A stretch of 64,000 nt of DNA from Microbotryomycetes sp. JL201 (lineage: Eukaryota; Basidiomycota; Microbotryomycetes), in the NCBI GenBank assembly GCA_033819885.1, contig JAQYUZ010000008.1, positions 186,001-250,000 on the forward strand, given 5' to 3'. The notes beneath the pieces are model-generated. The model saw only the letters and a program-made list of their open reading frames with translations. It had not been told where the DNA came from and made no database searches. The position numbers were made by a program, and so were the translations under genes. Positions 59,223-64,000 of the stretch are shown in pieces. Each line of letters opens with the position of its first letter. Position 1 is the first letter of the stretch.

Positions 59223-61355
59223 ATGACGAGCCTCATCTCGGCCGTGTCGTGGATTCCACGAGGGGTTGCGGCACAACACCCGTCCAAATATGTTGTGGAC
59301 GAGAGTGAGCTCGATCGCGTCGGCCAGTTGGCCCGTGTCAAGCTGCAGGACGCGCAGTTTGAGCTCGAGCTCGCAAAGGCGACCGCCGACGACAACGAGG
59401 ACGACATGAGAGGAGACGACGACGAGGAGGACGATCATTCAGATGACAATGAACAGGCCGGTGCACTTGAGGACCTCAATGAGGACGACGAATGGCAAGA
59501 GTGAGCGTTTTTGACCGATCGTCCGCGACTTTTTTCAAACGACGAAAGCACGCATTGAGCACACGTACTAACACCTAGTAACCACTCTTTGTCCCTGAAA
59601 AGTGAATCGGACGGCGACGCTGAGATGCAAGACGCGACCGCAAAGGCGAAATCAGCCGCGAAAAAGATCAAGGCCGACCAGAAGCTCACTGGCAATGACG
59701 AAGACGACTTGGCAGCATACAACTTGGACGACTATGACAACGAAGAGTCCAAGGGCACAGGTGGGCTAGCAAGGGTGCACCTCGTACACACTTGAACAAT
59801 AGTTCTGACCTTGCGACTTCAGCGATGGGAGCTTTCAGCAACATCAAGGGCTTGACGTTCTATGGAGATAACGAGGACGACCCATACGTCACTCTGGAGA
59901 ACGTGAGTATACCTACAATGGTCTCTGATTCGACGTCAGCTGATAGCCACACACCTCTGCAGAAACACGAAGACGAGGAGCTCGAACGCGAAGAGCTCGA
60001 AATCTACCCAACAGACAACCTGCTCGTGTGCGCCCGGACCGAGGACGACGTTTCACAGCTCGAGGTCTACGTTTATGATGACAAAGAGGAGAACTTGTAC
60101 GTGCACCACGACCTGCTGTTGCCGGCGATGCCGCTCTGCCTTGAATGGCTCGATTTCTGCCCCGGCAAGAGCAACGACGACAAGGGCAACTTTGTCGCTG
60201 TCGGTACGCTAGATCCTGAGATTGAAATCTGGTCTCTGGACGTCGTCGACGGCTTGTACCCGGACGCCATTCTCGGCCCGCCACCGAAAGACGGCAGCCT
60301 TGCCCTACCCGCTTCGATAATGGACCCGACGCCAGCCACGACAGCAGACGGAAGCAAAAAGAAGAAGAAGAAGCCTAAGAAGCCGAAAGTCGTCGCCAAC
60401 GCAGAGTACCATGTCGACTCTATCCTTTCGCTCTCGTGGAATAGGTCCCATCGGAATTTGTTGGCTTCGTCTTCGGCCGACAAGACCATCAAACTGTGGG
60501 ACTTGTCTCTGCCGACGTCATCACCGGCGCTGAGGTCGTTTGACGCTCTGCATACGGACAAAATTCAAGCCGTGCAGTGGAACCCAAAAGAGTCGACTGT
60601 GCTGCTGTCGGGTTCGTGGGACGGCTCGGTTCGCGCTTTTGATTCGAGAGCACCAGACGGCGGCGTAGGTACCAAAGTCATGTCGGACGTTGAATGCCTG
60701 AGGTGGGATCCCTGGGAGCCGGCTTCGTTCCTTGTCTCGATGGAGAATGGAACGGTGCAAGCGTACGACTCGAGGACGCTCAGCTCTGCGAAGGACGTGA
60801 AACCTAGCAAAGCGCTCTGGACGTTGGCAGCTCACGATGCGAGTGTTTCGAGCCTGGATATCAATTCCAAGATCAGAGGTTGCATTGTCACTGGTGGAAC
60901 GGACAACTTGGTCAAAGTCTGGAACTTGGACGAGCAAGGCTCGTCCCGGAACATCAGTCTCGTCACGTCGCGCGACCTCGGCGTTGTAAGCCTTGAGTGA
61001 TTATCCCTTTGGACCGATCATGCTCAACTCACCTTTCTGCTGTCTCCCATCTAGGGCAAGGTTTTTTCTGCTTCGTTCTGTCCAGATGACGCTACGACTT
61101 TGGCCGTGGCTGGTTCAAAGGCAAACTTACAAATCTGGGACACTTCAACGTGAGTCTCTCGAGTGTTGGATTGTGCGAAGAGCATGGCACCAATGGACTC
61201 GCTGTACTCATCCATCTGCCTGTAGGAACCCTGGTGTCAGAACCGTTTTTGGCGACAGGCTCAAAGCAATCGGCAAATCTCTCGACAAGACTGGTTCTGG
61301 CATTGTTGCTTTACAAGACGACAATGAAGACGTATCCGATGAGGACGACGACTAA
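59223..61355 (+). CDS. PWP1: WD-repeat ribosome biogenesis factor Pwp1
   Basis: 595 aa in six exons (59223-59500, 59579-59760, 59823-59902, 59963-60985, 61055-61149, 61226-61355); phases match. WD repeats: SILSLSWNRSHRNLLASSSA, IQAVQWNPKESTVLLSGSWD, VECLRWDPWEPASFLVSMEN, VSSLDINSKIRGCIVTGGTD, VFSASFCPDDATTLAVAGSK. N-terminus MTSLISAVSWIPRGVAAQHP is the Pwp1 signature, followed by acidic low-complexity sequence and a poly-Lys insert near residue 270. Pwp1 works in 60S/25S rRNA maturation in the nucleolus. Intron 1 has a perfect TACTAAC branch site. The 60-nt intron 59903-59962 is in frame without a stop. Confidence 0.94.
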
Positions 61356-61715
61356 GTGTGAATGAGTGATTCGGCGATAGGCTTGTTGCATAGATCATGT
61401 ACTGTTTTTTTCTTTTGTTTGTAAAACACCACGCCCAAGGGCAGCGCGGAACTTGAAAGAAGACAGACTGTGTCATATTGCAGTATGTTTAGAGATTAAA
61501 ATGAATGATAGCGGTGATAGAGCGTAGTTTCGAGACATCAGGGAGAATGGGTGCAACTGTACATGCCGGCTTTGATATTCGCATATGCGCAAGATTAACA
61601 TCGGAAGAATGTAGTCCATGCGGAAGATGCGCCCGTCGAACGAGACAGCCGACATTGTCCACTGCCAAACCCAACGATTTCAAGAAAGCTTGTCGCAGGG
61701 CGATCAGGAGACGGC
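61356..61715. other. Convergent intergenic region
   Basis: 3' ends of PWP1 and the aquaporin. T-rich tract (TTTTTTTCTTTTG) after PWP1. No gene seen. Confidence 0.6.
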
Positions 61716-63441
61716 TCAGCGAGCGACGGACGTCGATTCTGTCATGGCCGACTCTCGCGACATACGACCTGTCGTCGCGTCAGGGCCAGCCTCGAGGTCA
61801 GGCTCCCTAGTCGAACGCGGCACGCTGGCGACACTGGCCGCATCATTGTCGTTGTTTTGATCGAGCTGAACGCCGGGCATGGCATTGAGCAAGTTGGTCA
61901 TTGGTGCCGATGCGACATTGGCAGAGGCGTCTTGAGCGTCAGTGTCAATGTCGCCACTGACTTCAGTGTAATCGAGGAACTTGAGCAAAGTGTACGCGAG
62001 AGTGGCGACGAGAGATCCGAGGAATTGGCCGACGTAGCTTGATTGATCCCCCCAAGTTAGCTCATTCAGGTATCAACTCGGAAAACGATAAGAGATTCCC
62101 AACTCACTACAGCCAGGCGTTGCCAGGGAATCCTGGAGTAACAACAGACGGACCGAGGGTGCGAGCAGGGTTGATGCCTAGACAGATGTCGATGTCAGTT
62201 CGCGGACTCATGTTGGCATTGAGCACAAGAAGCGCACCGGCTCCGGTCCATCCGATTGAAGCCAAATGGCCGACGAACAAGGCGAGGCCGATTGCGACAG
62301 GTGCCAAGAACGTTCTGTAAGCAGACCTGCCCGTCAACAACGCATCCGTGAATGTCTCGAATCAGCTTACGCCTTGGATTTCTCAGCAGCAGTCATCAAG
62401 ACGGTGAACACGAGCATGGCCGTTGTCAGGAGCTCGATACCAAGGCCTTGGCCAGTTGAGACACCGGGCGTAAGAGCGTTCGAGACTGCAAAGTTGCCAA
62501 TCGTGACACCTTTGACTACTGCAGCCGCTGCAATACCTCCAACGAACTGGGCAATGGCAATGCCGGCTGCGCGGCGGGCTGACAAGCCGCCGATAAGCCA
62601 CAACGCAAGTGTGACGGCGGGGTTGAAAGCAGAGCCTGGGGACCGCGGGCTATTAGCTGACTATGCTCACGCCTCAATAAATTTGGTGAGCGTACCAGTG
62701 ATGCTGTAACGTCACAGCCAATTGGGTCAGCAAAAGTTTGAATTTTCGTGAGAAACGAGACTTACCGGAAGAATGTCCAAGCGACGACAAGTAGACTCAT
62801 ACCGAAACTGAGGGCGATGAATAGAATAGTTTGGTTGTCGTTGGTCGTGACAGTCTGATCGCCTCCACCGGTTCCGCCTCGGTTGAATGTCGCCGACTGT
62901 GCGCAAAAGCAAACGAGCATATGAGCGCCTGAACCTCTCTCAGCCCTTTTTTAAGCTCACCTGAGCACCCATGAAACTCATGAACAAGAACAAGAACGTT
63001 CCTTCAAGTCTCGGGGCCTGATCAGCGATTGAGCTTTGGTAAGTCTGGAGTCGATGACAACTAACCAAAGAACTCTCCGGTGACGGCAAGAATGTCATGC
63101 GTGATCTCTTTGGCTACTTTGCGCGCTTTGCGACCGTGGTGACGGTGGTGATGGTGATGATCCTTGCCGTCCTTGGCGCTGGCGTCGGTGTCTGTGCGGC
63201 GCTCCTTGTCGCCCGTGTACGATGCTCGTCGAACCGATCCTGGCCTCGACGTGTGCGCGCTGCCGGTGTGGTAATCTCTGTGTTTGGCTGTGCGGTCATA
63301 TGGTCCCTCGTACTGATCGCGCTCCGCTTTGCTTTCCCATCCCGGTCCATGCTCCTGCGGTTTGTTGAATCGCAGCATCGGACGCCCGTGGTGATGCGCA
63401 GCTGCACCCGAGGTGACATTCGTGTTTGCTGGAGTTGCCAT
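61716..63441 (-). CDS. Aquaporin/aquaglyceroporin with His-rich N-terminus
   Basis: MIP-family channel of 429 aa in eight exons (63441-63066, 63001-62961, 62896-62766, 62703-62696 (8 nt), 62635-62371, 62314-62238, 62177-62108, 62037-61716); phases close throughout. Two NPA boxes: SAFNPAVTLALW and AGINPARTLGP. Other helices: FFGTFLFLFMSFMGAQ, TILFIALSFGMSLLVVAWTF, ATFLAPVAIGLALFVGHLAS, YYVGQFLGSLVATLAYTLLK. The cytosolic N-terminal 120 aa is His/Lys/Arg-rich (KDHHHHHRHHGRKARK); the C-terminal tail is acidic and Ser/Thr-rich (possible phosphorylation). Substrate (water versus glycerol) cannot be set from the sequence. The FFG-TFL join uses an AAG acceptor. Confidence 0.92.
62696..62703 (-). other. 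8-nt microexon of the aquaporin gene
   Basis: Eight bases flanked by an acceptor (GTTACAG) and a donor (GTACGC). It completes Arg, adds Ile-Thr and begins Gly: the FFR-ITG-SAFNPAV join. Without it the first NPA helix would be out of frame. Confidence 0.8.
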
Positions 63442-63879
63442 CGCAGTCACTACAAGGCAAGCTGTGAGGGAAGGAAAAAGGTGTGGCTGCTCTCTCAAAT
63501 TCGATGACTCTAGGTTTCTTTGTTCGAAGGGATCCCACAGGCCAGGCCATGACGTAACCTCCTGCGCATTAATTTTCAATACGTGCGTCGAGTCGATCCT
63601 CACGCGCCAGCAGTTTGCCGTGTTCCGCCAGCCGTCTCAGGTGGCTGCCATGCAAAGAAAAGCTGAAGCTGTGCACAGACCGCGACGCGCGGACCAGTAT
63701 GCGCCGACAGACGGTGTTGACTGTTTATTCAAAACGAAAGGGGGAGAAGAGCATGCTGTCTTCTCGAACAGAGCCAGAAAAACAAAAAGGACTTGTGAAC
63801 AACATACACCGTACTGCCGGAGAGTCACGTGACCTTTATCAGCGCGTCGTCCGACTTGCCACGCTGTCTAGCCACACTC
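63442..63879. other. Upstream region of the aquaporin
   Basis: Divergent toward the possible gene at 63880. No other feature recognised. Confidence 0.5.
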
Positions 63880-63961
63880 ATGACACGGTTCGACATCGAC
63901 TTTAGCCGGCTGCCGAACAGTCATAGACCGCCAGATTATCACGTGTCTGCATTGCTGAGAG
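63880..63961 (+). CDS. Possible start of a gene running off the right edge
   Basis: ATG 63880 opens MTRFDIDFSRLPNSHRPPDY and HVSALLRG before a GTAAGC donor at 63962. It is divergent from the aquaporin gene, so a start here is plausible. Only 27 codons are visible and the rest lies outside the window; unidentified. Confidence 0.35.
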
Positions 63962-64000
63962 GTAAGCAAGGGTAGTGACGCGCAACGCAGGCGGTCCCCG

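Overview
The window looks like nuclear DNA of a basidiomycete fungus with a compact genome. It carries about 33 protein-coding genes on both strands in 64 kb, roughly one per 1.9 kb. Nearly all genes are cut by many short introns, mostly 54-90 nt, with GTNAGT-type donors and CTGAC/CTAAC branch sites. GC content is moderate to high. No transposons, rRNA, tRNA or CRISPR were found. The basidiomycete call rests on intron density and on how the proteins read. A Pucciniomycotina with a small genome (Mixia-like) is my best guess, but that is inference. Exon-intron structures were built by hand from splice signals, reading phase and family conservation. Phases close exactly in almost every multi-exon model.

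Layout, left to right. 1-11.5 kb: an unknown protein, adenylate kinase, an F-box protein, a vacuolar-type Ca2+/H+ exchanger, a membrane alpha/beta hydrolase, an MGST3-like MAPEG protein and mitochondrial ribosomal protein uS14m. 12-22 kb: two unknown low-complexity proteins, a SAC/hSac2 phosphoinositide phosphatase, a Baeyer-Villiger-type flavin monooxygenase and a secreted or ER glutaminyl cyclase-like M28 protein. 22-36 kb: a TEA/ATTS transcription factor, glutathione reductase, an isoprenylcysteine methyltransferase-like protein, a GNAT acetyltransferase, a Lin1/CD2BP2 GYF protein, and the head-to-head pair NCA2 / SAM37 (metaxin). 36-47 kb: ribosomal protein eS30, BRF1, SYF2, CDC42, methylenetetrahydrofolate reductase and an APC15-like protein. 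47-64 kb: trifunctional C1-THF synthase, a Trm140-type tRNA methyltransferase, a BRCT/Myb-like nuclear protein, 2-isopropylmalate synthase, an IRS4-like EH-domain protein, PWP1, an aquaporin and the start of one more gene.

Working together: MTHFR and C1-THF synthase lie close together in the one-carbon/folate pathway. Three metabolic enzymes (C1-THF synthase, glutathione reductase, 2-isopropylmalate synthase) each have a presequence-like extension followed by a second in-frame ATG, which suggests dual mitochondrial/cytosolic products. NCA2 and SAM37, both mitochondrial, share a 73-bp bidirectional promoter. Two spliceosome-associated genes (Lin1-like, SYF2) are present.

The most unusual content is splicing architecture. 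Five introns can only be placed with GC-AG borders. There are microexons of 8, 10, 23 and 25 nt, two genes whose start codon is cut by or abuts an intron, and several AAG acceptors. I did not find a new defence, mobile or biosynthetic system.
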